Assembly: GCF_029962835.1 (NCBI RefSeq)
Contig: NC_080588.1
Span: 62,086,001-62,150,000, forward strand
DNA length: 64,000 bases
Direction of reading: 5' to 3'
DNA from: Magnolia sinica
Lineage: Eukaryota > Streptophyta > Magnoliopsida > Magnoliales > Magnoliaceae
The notes under the pieces were generated by a model, which did not search any database, was not told where the DNA came from, and was given only the letters and a program-made list of their open reading frames with translations. The position numbers were made by a program, and so were the translations under genes. Positions 53,880-63,963 of the stretch are shown here, one piece after another (positions within the stretch are counted from its first letter, which is position 1; the number at the start of each line of letters is the position of its first letter).

Positions 53880-54420
53880 ACGATCATGTCAAGGGCTCTA
53901 TGGGGGCTCACCGTAACCTATATGTTTAATTCACAAGGTCTATCTATTTGACAAATCATTTGAGGCATGAACAAAAAAATGAGGGAGATTGAAGCCTCAT
54001 GGTGGTTCTCTCGATGTTTTCGATGGTAAGAGTTCAATCCCCACTGTTTCATGTGGTGTGGTATACTTCAGCCTTTCATCTACCTTATGTTTGGTCTCAT
54101 GCCTTAAAATAATCTCTCAAAATAGATGGATAGTGTGGATAAAACATATAACTCACGGCAGGCCCCATAGAGCCTCTGGCATGACCGGTCGTCACTATCT
54201 GCATCGTTGTGGGGGTACTACCCAATCTACACGCGACTCGGCTCTCCCTTGTAAAAAGGGAAAAAGGGATGTTTCTCCAGTGGTAACAACCTTATTTTAT
54301 TTTATTTTATTTTATTTTTTTATAATCAACAATGAATTTCAACCCCATTGGTGTGGCCCACTTGAACCTTGGATTGGCCTCATTTTTTGGCCCATGCCCT
54401 AACATGGGCGGGCATAACTA
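53880..54420. repeat. Partial foldback family copies and a (TTTTA)n run
   Basis: 53905-54175 is a second, more degraded copy (GGGCTCACCGTAACCTATATG to AACTCACGGCAGGCCCC). A TTTTA pentamer run lies at about 54292-54319, and a half module (GTGGCCCACTTGAACCTTGG) follows. Confidence 0.65.
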
Positions 54421-55080
54421 AGGGACGAAGTGGATTTGTCAAATAATCTCTGTGGAGCCCACCATGTTTTATAAATTAAAAAAAAAAAAACAAGTGACGA
54501 TACGTATCAAATCCTCTTGTCAAATGATCATGATAAATTTTGGTCCTAGTACACACGAATTCTAGCAACCAGAAGGTGATCCATCTTGAGAGGTGGGAAT
54601 TTCTCTTCAAGCTTTCCACCTGATTTATGAAATATCTATAGTTTGTTGATTTTTCTTAATTTAAAATTTTCTTTTTGTTTCATAGTTATTTCTTATAATT
54701 AATAAGTTTTTACATGAGTTAACCTGAAGGATTCCTCCAGGCATGCTTTATATTTATTTATTTATAAGTTATGCTTTATGATTATGCCCAATGTCTACAG
54801 ATTGTTACACGATGAAGATTATTGTACAATTTATATTAGGAAATGATTTGGTCATAGTTATGAACTGAATTATGAACCTTTCGGCATGTGGTATGGCTAT
54901 CCACATTAAGGACCAATTGGAGATATAATACATGTGGAGGACATGTGTGAAAAAATTATTATTATAAAACTGCATTGATTTGTTGAGAACACACTTTATT
55001 GAACTTACATTGAACTTAGTTGGACTAGATTTTTTAATGGATTTAATACCATGGTCTCTTATGCTATTATTATCACTTTG
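54421..55080. other. No gene seen
   Basis: AT-rich sequence without recognisable coding similarity or clear repeat borders. Confidence 0.45.
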
Positions 55081-55084
55081 TGAC

Positions 55085-55570
55085 ATATTAATGCTTTATG
55101 TGGTTTGGGTGACAAGCCATTTTTTATATCTTGATGCCCTAAGTGGTTTGGGTGACGAGCTCTTATTTGATGTCCATTGTGACTGATTTCATTGCTCTAA
55201 GCGGTATGGGTGACGAGCGCTTTCATTTTATGCATATGAATGGACTAATGATTATAAAGGATAATGGTACAATGATTTAAAAGGACACTAAGCATAAATG
55301 GTTCTCATAATTGGTTGCTTTATAAATCATATTAATAAATGATTGGCTAATTATGCGACTTTTTTATGGTGATGTATGTCACATAGGATACCGGGTCATG
55401 ATACCGATGTATGTCCTTAGTAATGCTGAGACATGATGCAGATGTATGTTCCTTGTGATGTCAGATCTTTGTATGAACTTACCGAATGATGTTGATATCT
55501 GTCTTTTGTGATGTCGAGTCATCGTATAGTAATTCTTTTACATCATGATATCGATGATTGTTCTTAGTAG
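55085..55570. repeat. Degenerate tandem repeats
   Basis: The unit TGCCCTAAGTGGTTTGGGTGACGAGC recurs in variants near 55090, 55134 and 55192. From 55367 a second series of about 50-60 bp with GATGTATGTCCTTAGTGATGC-like and GGTCATGATACCGATG-like words follows. Such arrays are common in LTRs and leaders of large gypsy elements, but no element borders were found. Confidence 0.6.
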
Positions 55571-56640
55571 TTGTTGGTTCACACGTGCCTGCTGGACGTG
55601 CATTCCCATGCTGATGTACATTCATACATTCGTGCGTTAAATAAGATTCACATTGTGGTGTGAATATTATGCTTGCTTATTTATGTTTATAAACTATACT
55701 TGACTGTGTTTATGTTTATAAATTATACTTGACCCTGATGATGGATGTGAATTCTTGGATGAGAGTTTTCATTAAGATGGCCACTTATTCTTTTGATGTG
55801 TGTGTATACGCACCGACTAGATGATGCATGACTAGAAGTTGCAGACATGCCTAAGAAACAGTTTAATGAGTCCACGTCGAATTTTTCAGAACCATTTAGA
55901 AGTGGTCGGTTTTGACCCGACAAGACCTCAATCCTAATAGGCCAGGTACAGGTACAGGTACTCCAGGACTCGACCCCAAACCCAACCCATTGACAAACCT
56001 ATCAACAAGCTTGGAATGGCATCAACCTTTACTATTAATTATTTCATATAGCTTAGCATTCAGATGCTCAGGAAACTCTGTAATACCATTTTCATTTGAC
56101 GTCAACCAAACCTATGTACCAGTAGTCAAAAGAGTTTTGAGTTCTCAAAACCCATTATAGATTTTTATACAAGTCTCAAGTTGATACAATACCAATACTA
56201 GTAGTTGATGCTCAATAGTATACCTAAAGGATATGTTTCAACTGAATCTTGGGATATTGGGTCAACCGAATTTTTGTTTTTTTACTTTGGTCACAAGTAT
56301 AAACGGAATGCCATATAAAAGCCTTGATGCGAAGACTGCATAAATATTAAAAGTTCTGCAAAAATTGGAAACAGATTCTATTCTCCGTATCAGAATATCT
56401 CTATCTGGGCATCCTAACAAATGCAATGATCATTTTCATATATATATTCCAGGGTTATATCTCTCAATTGAGAATAAATATTTATGTCTGATACAAGTTG
56501 TTGGGATGAGCTTAGATGATGATGATGATGATTTATATGCATGATACGATATAAAAGTTTTAGAATTTAGGTATCTAAGCTCTGTATGGAAGAAATGACC
56601 ATATTCTTTTGAGTGTCTATAGAAAATTAAAAAAAAATGG
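55571..56640. other. No gene seen
   Basis: Contains a short direct repeat (TATGTTTATAAACTATACTTGAC near 55682 and 55708) and a small GACCCGA/GACCCCAAACCC word block near 55915-55995. The rest is unassigned. Confidence 0.45.
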
Positions 56641-56689
56641 GGTGCAAGAAATCAACAAGCGCAGACTGCTACAGTAAGAATGGCATGAT

Positions 56690-56891
56690 TAGAGAATAAA
56701 AGGTGATACAACTCATCAAGCTCTAAAAGGAAATTTTCAAGACTTGTTGCATGCCAATTGTTAGGAGAATAAAATCCAACCTCCTTGGCTTTATCCAAAC
56801 AGACTTTTGCATCAGGCCATGATCCGAGTTTGTAGTAAATATTTACCAAATCCTCCCATGTTTCCATTTCTAATTTCTTAGCAGTTTCCGC
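56690..56891 (-). pseudogene. NPGR1-like TPR exon relic
   Basis: The minus strand reads AETAKKLEMETWEDLVNIYY, then KLGSWPDAKVCLDKAKEVGF and YSPNNWHATSLE. This matches the tetratricopeptide region of NPG/NPGR (no pollen germination related) proteins: ETWxDLAxxY, SWxDAxxCLxKA, FYSPRGWHxTG. Known: NPG proteins bind calmodulin and belong to the plasma-membrane PI4-kinase alpha complex. After WHATSLE the expected following TPR helix degenerates, with a probable frameshift near the LELDELYHL segment. The base pair before the exon is AT (CTAACAT) where an acceptor AG is expected. No neighbouring exon was found in the window, so it is most likely a relic. Confidence 0.6.
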
Positions 56892-56948
56892 ATGTTAGAA
56901 GGGAAAAACAAGAGTACAAAAGTACAAAGAAAACATTAGCTACCAATG

Positions 56949-56950
<2 letters not shown>

Positions 56951-57015
<65 letters not shown>
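56951..57015. repeat. (TA)n microsatellite, about 64 bp
   Basis: Pure TA run. Confidence 0.97.
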
Positions 57016-57019
<4 letters not shown>

Positions 57020-57170
57020 AAGACCAGCATCAAACATTTAAAAGCTAGAGCTATTGGTGGTAAGGTGCACTAAGGCGCATTGGAACCGTCTACATTAAGT
57101 GCTCTATGTTGTCTTTGATGTGGTGTGTGAAGCCTGCTTGCGTTGAGGTTCATGAAGCTCGCTTGATTTC

Positions 57171-57306
57171 ATTTGTGTTGAGAATACTGTTGAGGTTGAC
57201 TTAATATCAAGATGCACGCTTCAAAGGATGTCTGTAATCATTTGTGTTGAGAATACTGTTGAGGTTGACTTAATATCAAGATGCACGCTTCAAAGGATGT
57301 CTGTCA
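57171..57306. repeat. 69-bp tandem duplication
   Basis: 57171-57239 and 57240 to about 57306 are virtually identical (ATTTGTGTTGAGAATACTGT to AAAGGATGTCTGT). Very recent. Confidence 0.96.
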
Positions 57307-57774
57307 TGTTACTTACGTCACTCACGTACCTAGTCTTTAGACCTTCATTAGTTGCAATTGTTATCCTTTTGGCCCTATGGCTCCCACAAGGTCAAAACAA
57401 GCCAATGTTACCTTCTTCAGGTGTTAGATAATTAATTGAGACTATAAACTGAAGACACTACTTCCAGGCGAAGCGATCCTTCCATGTACACGAGCCTCAT
57501 GGACTCCCAATTTGGTAGACTGATTGCCCATCGTCATAATTATTATTCCAGTGAACTCTTACAATCATGTCCATTTTAAGACCATCTTTCCTGGATGCTC
57601 TGAGTGTGGGGTGCTACTGTTCTAGTCGCCTGCCACATCTTTGATGCTCTGGTGTAACTCTGCCACTTCGCACAAGCACCTGCATCATGCTCGAAGGTTT
57701 GCGAAGTAGATGAATGCATGAACTTATCTTGTGGAGCTTATAGCTACCTTAGGCAGGCACCTTAGACATGCGTA
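57307..57774. other. No gene seen
   Basis: Moderate GC content and scattered stops in all frames; no recognised similarity. Confidence 0.45.
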
Positions 57775-57995
57775 CCTCCTCATTTTCGAGACCCATTGCC
57801 ATTTGCATCTCATTTGGCTACCTTATCTTCTAACGACATCTCATATCTTCTGATTGTCATGTGTCGTCTTCTCATAAGCTGAGCCCCTCCTCATTTGCGA
57901 GATTTATTGCTATTTGCATCTCATTCGGCCACCTTAACTTCCAATGACATCTCATCTTTGATTGCTACGTGTTGTTTTCTGATAAGCTGCCAGGT
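57775..57995. repeat. 111-bp diverged tandem duplication
   Basis: 57775-57885 (CCTCCTCATTTTCGAGACCCATTGCC...) and 57886 to about 57995 (CCTCCTCATTTGCGAGATTTATTGC...) share order and most bases, including CATTTGCATCTCATT(T/C)GGC and TGATAAGCTG/TCATAAGCTG. Confidence 0.85.
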
Positions 57996-59085
57996 GTCAC
58001 GTGTTATGCAATGATTGAACATTTGTTAACTACTTCTCCTTGCTACTACATAAATTATAAGTTGCTTATTGCCAAAAAAGCAAGGATTAAGAATAGAAAA
58101 AAAATTGACCGGAAATGGGGATAAATGGTTTGAAAAGTAGAGTAGATCTCCACAACTAGTAGAAACCTTGTTTTAGCTCCTAGTCTCTCACTCACACTGC
58201 GCATTGCTCATGGCCGTTCGTCATTTTGTCACTCATTCTTGCTAAATCTCTTCCCTTATACTTACGGGATCCAATAGATGCTTATAACGATACTCATCTC
58301 TTGCACATGAGGATTGTATGTTCACTCATCTACATTTTGTTTGCTCTCGTGTATAAATTATTGTAGCTGAGCATGCGACTTCATACATTTTCCTTTTCCT
58401 ACTTGTTCTTTATTCAAGATTGAACGAGCCACGCCTCATAAAACACGGGTTGATGTGCAAACATGGAGATAACAAGGCCTCACCTTATGTAATAACTCAT
58501 CAGTGAGACAATGATGTTTCTGATGCCCTGAATACTTGCATCCATTCCCCACTGAAACACCCTTTAACCATGCCGACCGAAGATTCACCTCTCGCTTTTG
58601 ATCCCGCACCACGTGAAGTGCCTTATGATCAACCACTATCTCATTTTTACAATGCTCCAGCTCAAGCACCCAACATTTAATAGCGCACCAACCAAGTGTT
58701 TGACAAAGAAGGTAAGCCTGTTAGCATGCAAGGCATCATGAATGTTATAAACATCTTAATAACTTCCAGCGTATCTGCTCATTATGCATTTTAGAATTAT
58801 ATATAGGTATGTAGGGACATATGACCTATGTCTTTGGCTCAGTACAAAATATACGACCTCATACATGCTTCATGTGTTGCAGCCCCTTATCTGTATCCTA
58901 GAATGAGTATATTTTTCTCTTTCCCTTGTTATTTTGGACGTCTCGAAAATAAAATCCATGCTCCTGTCAAACGGAGGATCCGATTCCTCGAAACAATCCG
59001 ATTCCTCGAAACAATGTGAACTGGAAATGTTGACGGTTAAAAACTTCCCGGGCATACAAGTTTTGCATGATTGGATGAGAAATAA
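57996..59085. other. No gene confirmed
   Basis: A 77-codon minus frame at 58436-58669 has a plausible composition but no motif I can place. A 15-bp repeat (CGATTCCTCGAAACAA) occurs twice at 58980 and 58996. Confidence 0.4.
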
Positions 59086-59715
59086 ACATCAGTGGCTCTA
59101 GGAAGGTTTCAATGGTGGATGTCATTGTTCCCACTGTTTCCTATGCTGTGGTCCACTTGAGCTGTGGATATGCATCAATTTTAAGCTAATACACTAAAAT
59201 GAGCGGGAAAGACGGATGAACGGTGTCGATAAGATAAGTATATCCAGTGGGCCCTACAAAGTTTACCCCGTATGCAATTGGAAGCGTACCACACACACCA
59301 CAGATGTGCTGGTGTGTTGACGTCACTAAGTTCTGTGGGCCCCATAATAAGGTATACCTTATATCAAAGCTGTCCATCTACTTGGTGAGCTTGTCATAAG
59401 GCTTGAGCAAAAATATAAAACCGATACAAAAATCAAGTGGACCACACTGCAAAAAGCAGTGGGGAATTGAACGCCTGCAATTGAAACCCTTTTGGGGTCA
59501 CGTAAAATTTTGATCAATATGATATTCATTTTTTTCTCTTCATCCATCCAGGTCTATGTGACCTTATGAACATATGGGATGGAAAGTAAACATAAATGTG
59601 GACTTAGATATTACTTGTTTGCGGTATCAATAACTAAAATGATCTTGCCAAATGGATGAATGGTAAAGATAGGATAAATACGTCATTGTGGGCCCATGTA
59701 GATTTGATCTCCTTT
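59086..59715. repeat. Foldback family, half copy plus degraded full copy
   Basis: 59090-59260 is the right half of the module (AGGTTTCAATGGTGG ... AGTATATCCAGTGGGCCC). 59335-59705 is a fuller copy with AGTGGACCACACTGCAAAAAGCAGTGGGG, TCTTCATCCATCCAGGTCTATG and the end TACGTCATTGTGGGCCCATG. Confidence 0.7.
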
Positions 59716-60051
59716 GAACCGTTCGTACAACTCGGAGCTCATCTTCGCCCAACAGGTACCCACGCCAGCTATGTTGGTGATATGTGATACAACAGCCAAT
59801 TTGCTACAGAAACGGATGGGCTACTTGCCACAGCCAATGGCTGGTGGTCGGTGCTATGTGCCTCATCATGGTGGGTCCCACATAGCACTGAATATCAGCC
59901 ACCGAGCTGGTGGCAGGAGAGTAGCCAATCCGTTCCGCTTTGAAATGGATGGGGTACTCCCTGAGCCACATGCTAATAGTTGGTGCTATATGAGCCCACC
60001 ATGATCTATGTGTTTCATTCGTATTGTCCATCTATTTTTACAGATCAAGTC

Positions 60052-60099
<48 letters not shown>

Positions 60100-60600
60100 T
60101 ATCTCAATTGGACCACATTACATAAAATAGTGTTGAACGGGGCTCGACCATTAAAAACATTTTTGGAGCCATAAAATTTTTGGATTGAGTTGAACTTTGT
60201 TTTTTCTCTTCATCCGGGCCTGTATGACCTAATTAAAAAATTGGATGTCAAATAAACAGTATAGTAGGCCTTAGGAGGATTTTAATAGTGGATATCAAAT
60301 CACTGTTGTTTTCAGATGGTGTGATACACATGCGATTTATATTCCTCTCATTTTTTAAATCAAGGCATAAAATGATATGTAAAGATGGATGAACAGTATG
60401 GATGAAACAAATACATCATGGTGGGGCTCACAGAACACCAACCAGCCATGGAGCCGGTGGCAGAGGAGTAGGGACGCGGATTGGCTCCTCCCCTGACACC
60501 AGCCCGGCGAGTAGCGAATCCGCGTCCGGGGAGTAGCCAAACCGTTTCCATCCGCTTCGTATTCTTTCAAGCCTTCCGCAGCAAGTTCCTCCACAAGAAT
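59716..60600. repeat. Composite of foldback module and a second TIR family
   Basis: 59870-60010 and 60100-60440 carry the foldback module. Around them lie GGTACTCCCTGAGCC, GTAGCCAATCCGTTCCG (about 59923) and GACGCGGATTGGCTCCTC, GTAGCGAATCCGCGTCCGG (60474-60525), inverted relative to each other. These look like ends of a different inverted-repeat element. A TA run sits at 60055-60095. Confidence 0.55.
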
Positions 60601-60603
60601 GCT

Positions 60604-61031
60604 AGGTGGGGCTCACAGTGATGTATGTGAGAAATCCACTCCGCCCATCCGTTTTGAAATATCATTTTATGACATATGACCAAAAATTAGGTGGATCCAA
60701 AACTCAAATACGCTGCACGAGAGGAAACAGTGGGAATTCAGTGACCACCGTTGAAATATTTTTTTGGCTACAATAGTTATGTATCAGGATAAAATTTTTC
60801 GTCTTTTCACTTCATCCCAGTGGGAGTAACCTCATAAACGGTTTGGATGGCATATAAACGTCAAGGTGGTGACCAGGAAGGTTTCAACGGTAGGAAACCC
60901 TTTCCCCAGTTTTCACTCTCGTATGGCTCACCTGAGTTTTGGATCCAACTCATTTTCGGTCGCATGTCCTGGGCCCATTTGGCCGGGTGGACGGGGTGGA
61001 TTTCTAACAAACATCACTGTGGACCCCACCT
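60604..61031. mobile_element. Foldback MITE upstream of the RPS3a copy
   Basis: Begins AGGTGGGGCTCACAGTGATGTATG and ends AACATCACTGTGGACCCCACCT. Inner GAAATCCACTCCGCCCATCCG is mirrored by GGGTGGATTTCTAACA. Same family as the elements upstream of MRS2 and VHA-d. It ends 79 bp before the RPS3a ATG. Confidence 0.82.
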
Positions 61032-61110
61032 GCCATCAGCGCAGGAACTTCTGCTTTGTAGGGTTTTATACACTCTTTCTCCTGATACCAGAGCTTCAGA
61101 AGCATCAACC

Positions 61111-61517
61111 ATGGCCGTCGGGATAGGGTCTTTCCTCTCTCTCTCTCTCTCTCTCCATCCCTATCTATGTTCTGCATCAATCAGATCAAGCGTACTTGTT
61201 ATGCCCAATCTAGGCAGATCAGACAGATGTGCTCCTTTCCCAACCATTCTACTGTTACCTTTTGTGATACTCATACCATATCTTAAAATCTGTTTCAATT
61301 CATTTCTTATTTTCAGATCCGCTGCAAAATGAGAGAGATAATGGTCAATCAAGCTGCCTCTTGTGACCTAAAGGAACTAGTACAGAATTGCATTCCTGAG
61401 GTCATTGGGAAAGAGATTGAGAAAGCAACCTCAAGTATCTACCCACTCCAGAATGTATTTATCCGTAAAGTGAAGATCTTGAGGCCCCCAAAGTTCGATC
61501 TTGGGAAGCTCATGGAG
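61111..61517 (+). pseudogene. RPS3A: Ribosomal protein S3a (eS1) copy, internally deleted
   Basis: Three pieces. 61111-61121 is ATGGCCGTCGG, the expected short first exon (MAVG) after an RP-gene-like leader (TAGGGTTTTATACACTCTTTC). 61167-61226 reads MFCI directly joined to NQIKRTCYAQSRQIRQ; the seven or so residues normally between them are missing. 61317-61517 reads [20 protein letters not shown] through [20 protein letters not shown] to GKLME and ends at GAG|GTAGAC, a 67-codon exon. Known: S3a is about 262 residues in the small ribosomal subunit. The exons for roughly residues 5-140 are gone, the donor after exon 1 is GA not GT, and the donor after RQIRQ is AT not GT. The last exon is not in the window. 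The large exon has no stop. Best read as a recent deletion pseudogene with its promoter region. Confidence 0.87.
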
Positions 61518-61649
61518 GTAGACTTGCATTTTCGCACCCCTACCAACACCCAATTTTCTTTATCTGGGAAGTTCCAGATTTTTAACCATTCGAAGAGTTA
61601 TATATATATAGATATGGGAAAAGGTACTATGCAGTCGAGCTCATGGGAA

Positions 61650-61650
<1 letters not shown>
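61518..61650. other. Intron remnant and partial foldback end
   Basis: Follows the RPS3a donor. From about 61606 it contains a second copy of the terminal sequence GATATGGGAAAAGGTACTATG ... TCATGGGAA of the next element, cut off by the TA run. Confidence 0.6.

Positions 61651-61724
<74 letters not shown>
61651..61724. repeat. (TA)n microsatellite, about 74 bp
   Basis: Pure TA run between the partial and the complete terminal sequence. Confidence 0.97.
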
Positions 61725-61726
<2 letters not shown>

Positions 61727-62274
61727 TATGGGAAAAGGTACTATGCAGTCGAGCTCATGGGAACTTCCCATTAGGTCGAGCTGTGTGGGCCCCACCGTGA
61801 TGTTTGTCGAACATCTACCCCATCAGTCAGATGCACCATTCCATGGTGGGCCTAGGTTTCAAAAATCAAGTCAATCCCTGACTTGTGTGGGCCACACCAC
61901 ATACAAAAGTTGAGAGGGGCTACCCTCCATTAAAAAATTCATAATCATTTGTTGGGCCCACCGAGATGTAGTTTGCAAATCCAGCCCATCCATTATGTGT
62001 GTCCCATTGGATGAGGGTTAAGACCAAGTTTTAGACGCATCCAAATTTCAGGTGGGCCCCACCAAGTGCTTTTATATGTTTTAGGCATGTCTTCACATGC
62101 TTTTAGATGGCATGGCCCACCTGAGTTCCGTATACGGCTGATTTTTGGGATATCCCATAATTTAAAGGGGACCCATCAAATGCACGGTGTTGATGTTCGA
62201 CAAGCATCACGGTGGGGCCCACACAGCTCGACCTCATGGGAAGTTCCCATGAGCACGACTGCATAGTACCTTTT

Positions 62275-62277
<3 letters not shown>
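61725..62277. mobile_element. Foldback element with about 80-bp terminal inverted repeats, between TA tracts
   Basis: Left: ATATGGGAAAAGGTACTATG, GAGCTCATGGGAACTTCCCAT, GGTCGAGCTGTGTGGGCCCC, ACCGTGATG. Right end gives the inverse: CACGGTGGGGCCCACACAGC, TCGACCTCATGGGAAGTTCCC, GACTGCATAGTACC, TTTTCCATAT. Both ends abut (TA)n, consistent with a TA target. The middle holds the repeat module described at 62341. Confidence 0.82.

Positions 62278-62341
<64 letters not shown>
62276..62341. repeat. (TA)n microsatellite, about 66 bp
   Basis: Pure TA run at the right end of the foldback element. Confidence 0.97.
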
Positions 62342-62345
<4 letters not shown>

Positions 62346-63122
62346 GTCCCAAGTGGTGGCCTATCATATCTTGTGCGTGAGGTCTACTATAGTGGGCCCC
62401 ACCATGATGTATGTCGAACATCTACCCCATCAGTTAGATGCACCATTCCATAGTGGGCCTAGGGCTTAAAAATCAAGTCAATCCGTGACTTGTTTGGGCC
62501 ACACCACATACAAAAGTTGAGAGGGGTTACTCTCCATTAAAACATTCATAATCATTTTTTGGGCCCACCGAGATGTGGTTCACAAATCCAGCCCATCCAT
62601 TATGTGTGTCCCACTTGGATGAGGGGTCAGACCAAGTTTTAGACGCATCCAAATTTCAGGTGGGCCCCACTAAGTGCTTTGATATGTTTTAGGCATGTCT
62701 TCACATGATTTTAGATGGTATGGCCCACCCGAGTTCCGTATACGACTGATTTTTGGGATATCCTATAATTTCTAGGGGACCCATCAAATGCACGGTGTTG
62801 ATGTTTGACATACATCATGATGTGCCTAAGGCTTAAAAATCAAGTCAATCTGTGACTTGTGTGAGCCACACCACATACAAAAGTTGAGAGGGGTTCTCCT
62901 CCATTAAAACATTCATAATCATTTGTTGGGCCCACTGAGATGTGGTTCACAAATCCAGCCCATCCATTATGTGTGTCCCACTTGGATGAGGGGTTAGACC
63001 AAGTTTCAGACACATCCAAATTTCAGGTGGGCCCCACCAAGTGCTTTTATATGTTTTAGGCATGTCTTCACATGATTTTAGATGGTATGGTCCACCTGAG
63101 TTCCGCATACGGCTGATTAAGA
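62342..63122. repeat. Two further direct copies of the 61.86-62.2 kb module
   Basis: The module AATCAAGTCAATCC..TGACTTGTGTG through CAGGTGGGCCCCACCAAGTGC to ACGGCTGATTTTTGG occurs at about 61864-62215, 62471-62815 and 62838-63118. Copies two and three are closer to each other than to copy one in several positions (for example GAGGGGT, AAAACATTC). Confidence 0.88.
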
Positions 63123-63128
63123 CTCTAA

Positions 63129-63963
63129 GGGGGCGTTTGGCGGATGGTATGGTATGGGACTAGGCGGGATGGAATTGCATTTGGTCTCGTGCCAAGTCCA
63201 CCCAACATTTGGGGATAATGGGAAAAGTTGGAATTAGATTAGATGGAATTGCATTTGGACCATACTGTAGCTATTTTGCTTCCCTCCTGCTATTTTGAAA
63301 AAATTGAAAAATCTTGTTGATGTTAGGAAGTTGTGTAGGTCCCACCATGATGTGTGGACTAAATCCACGCCGTCTACCCATTTTTTGAGATCATTTTAGA
63401 ACATGGGCCCAAAAATCATGTAGATCCAAAGCTAAAGTGGACCCCACCACAGGAAGCAGTGGGGATTGAAAGCCTACCATTAAAAACTTCTTTGGGGCCA
63501 CATAAGTTTTAGGTGAAGCTGATATTTGTGTTTTCCCTTCATCCATGTCTTTTTAACCTTATGAATAGATTCGATGGCAAATAAACGTCACAATGGACCT
63601 TAGGAAAATTTCAATGGTGGGCATCATTGTTCCCAGTGCTTTTTGCGTTGTGGTCCATGTAAGGTCTTGATCTGCCTCATTTTTAGGCCCGTGCCATAAA
63701 ACGAGGTTGCAAAATAGATGAACGGTTTAGATATAACTCATATATGTTATTCTCAATGGTTTCGAATGATGATGGGTATATCTATTCAATGGACAACAAA
63801 CCAAAGAGTGAATGCCACTGTGACATAAACATTGCATGGAGTTATGCTTGTCCCATTGTATCCCATAGTAATAGGGGACAATCTCTGTCATATGTAATAA
63901 TTGCATTTTTTTAAAAATACCATCCCACCTAATCTCATGCAATACAACTGGCCAAACACCCCC
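63129..63963. mobile_element. PIF/Harbinger-like non-autonomous element, 835 bp, TAA target duplication
   Basis: Begins GGGGGCGTTTGGCGGATGG and ends ACTGGCCAAACACCCCC, flanked by TAA at 63126-63128 and 63964-63966. The subterminal GGATGGAATTGCATTTGG matches the 6351-6999 element. The interior (63316-63740) is a foldback-family module, so one element family appears to sit inside the other. Confidence 0.88.

Noticed and set aside
58436-58669. 77-codon minus frame (LELEHCKNEIVVDHKALHVV...)
   Set aside because: Looks protein-like but matches no family I recognise, has no clear splice partners and lies in repeat-rich DNA.
61598-61795. Frames with YIYIYI repeats (here and at 18.9, 53.3 and 62.3 kb)
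   Set aside because: Translations of TA microsatellites.
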